From JAGMDK01 sp023128695 (GTDB lineage Bacteria > Planctomycetota > Phycisphaerae > UBA1845 > Fen-1342), in contig DAOVQG010000315.1 of the NCBI GenBank assembly GCA_030628805.1, positions 1 to 5,432 of the forward strand: DNA of 5,432 nucleotides, written 5' to 3'. Shown here in pieces: positions 4,485-5,432 of this stretch; the stretch's first letter is position 1; each line of letters begins with the position of its first letter. Below the pieces are notes generated by a model, which did no database searches, was not told the origin of the DNA, and was given only the letters and a program-made list of their open reading frames with translations. Position numbers and translations under genes: made by a program.

Positions 4485-5432
4485 ATGCGTAATGATCAGT
4501 TCTTGATTTCTCAGGATAGCCGCCGGACCCAGGTATTGCCGCGGCGTGTCAGTACGGCCGTTCGTGTGATGGTCATCGGACTGCTGCTGGGTACCGCCAC
4601 GGCACACGCCGACATTGTCACGATAGGGGGCACCGTGACGGTCAACATCGACTCGCGCAGCACCTTGGCGTGGGCGACCGTGGCACCGGACCCGGTGGTT
4701 CTTCAAGAAGAAAACTTCGGCGATTGGACCCACGCCAGCACGATTGTCCTGACGGCTCCGGTCGATTACGAGTTCGATCCCGCGACTTTGGCCGCCGTGA
4801 CCACGGATAACTTGACGGTTGGCGCCCCAGCTTTCGACCCAGACAATCGGATCGCGACCTTCACCGTCACGGCTGTTAGTACCGGTCCCGGTCCCGCGGC
4901 CGAGATACGATTTTCTAATATCAACCTACGCGTCCGCGCCGGTCAATGTCCAGCAGTCGGCGCAGCGGATATCACCACCACAACCGTGATCGAACCGGAG
5001 AATATCGTCGTTATCACCCTGGACCAGGGAGCGTTGTACTCCTTCGCCTTGGCGGTAACCAATCCCGTACCACCCGCCAATCCCGTGGCTGCCAATCCCG
5101 CCACAATGACGTTGACGTTGCAGGACCAGTGCGGCAACGCGGTTGCGGGCGCAGTCACCCCGAACGATATCACGGTGGCTGCCGCCGGTGCCAGCATTCC
5201 CGGCAATGTCACTTTTGGTGCCCCTGTTGTTGCTGGTGTGATCCCTGCCGGAACGGCGTTACTAGCCGGTCAGCTCACCTTCACCGTGACCTATACGCAG
5301 AGTGCCGAACCGCTTACGGTGACCGTCACAGACTCCGTTACGCCGGCGATCACCGACAGCGCGATTGTGACCTGGGACCCCGATGTTGTGAGCACCCTCG
5401 CGCTCGCAGTTGACACGAACACCCCCGTGGCG
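4485..5432 (+). CDS. Large secreted Ig-like/beta-sandwich repeat protein, N-terminal part (at least 316 aa, runs off the window)
   Basis: The frame is open from 4485 to the last base, so the C-terminus is not seen. The signal peptide is long: a polar n-region with Arg pairs at 13-14 and 20-21, a hydrophobic core VMVIGLLLGTA (28-38) and a likely cut after AHA (42). The mature part is Thr/Val/Ala-rich and beta-stranded. Residues 77-99 (NFGDW ... LTAP ... YEFDP) and the later FSNINLRVRAG resemble repeat modules I recall from large secreted bacterial proteins, with the plan W-T-x-x-S-T-I-x-L-T-A-P then a Y-x-F turn. A second module has LQDQCGNAVAG (212-222), like the D-x-x-GN turn of invasin-type bacterial Ig domains. 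A Pro/Asn linker with three CAATCCCG copies (5060-5100) encodes NPV-type repeats. Cys155 and Cys216 could form a disulfide. Surface adhesion or a structural role is likely but unproven. TGGAGG 7 nt upstream fixes the start. Confidence 0.82.
   Translation, partial: MRNDQFLISQDSRRTQVLPRRVSTAVRVMVIGLLLGTATAHADIVTIGGTVTVNIDSRSTLAWATVAPDPVVLQEENFGDWTHASTIVLTAPVDYEFDPATLAAVTTDNLTVGAPAFDPDNRIATFTVTAVSTGPGPAAEIRFSNINLRVRAGQCPAVGAADITTTTVIEPENIVVITLDQGALYSFALAVTNPVPPANPVAANPATMTLTLQDQCGNAVAGAVTPNDITVAAAGASIPGNVTFGAPVVAGVIPAGTALLAGQLTFTVTYTQSAEPLTVTVTDSVTPAITDSAIVTWDPDVVSTLALAVDTNTPVA

Noticed and set aside
4946..5413. 155-residue + strand frame rich in Arg, Cys and His
   Set aside because: It is an out-of-frame shadow of the Ig-like gene, which is open from 4485 with a ribosome binding site and signal peptide.

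Overview
The window is GC-rich bacterial DNA with no RNA genes or recognisable transposase. Three things suggest a planctomycete (Planctomycetota): a palindromic element that reads REGEAPAEP / SAGASPSR when translated, which I remember as a common repeat in that phylum; a run of exported proteins including a FecR-like one and a TPR/beta-barrel protein; and arrays of degenerate 7- and 8-bp repeats between genes. This assignment is an inference and no marker gene is present. All supported genes are on the + strand.

Layout. Bases 1-362 hold no gene, only two short arrays of degenerate heptamers and a weak promoter candidate. Two tiny secreted or lipid-anchored proteins follow (363-566 and 587-760). 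They look like diverged tandem copies of each other. Next is a 660-residue outer-membrane protein (864-2846) with a signal peptide, a periplasmic helical TPR-like half, a proline-rich linker and a C-terminal beta-barrel ending in Phe. A 146-bp gap carries a near-perfect 52-bp palindrome nested in a 10-bp inverted repeat. A secreted FecR-like protein (2993-4144) follows, and it carries part of the same repeat element in frame. A 340-bp gap then holds 29 copies of an 8-bp unit followed by a 7-bp array. The last gene (4485 to the right edge, incomplete) encodes the start of a large secreted beta-rich protein with Ig-like repeats.

How it may work together. One reading is a surface-display or secretion locus: the TPR/barrel protein would be the outer-membrane conduit or anchor, the FecR-like protein a periplasmic partner, and the Ig-like protein the exported cargo. 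The two small lipoproteins could be accessory. This rests on architecture and gene order only. The genes were named from fold-level features, not from confident family matches, so no gene symbols are given.
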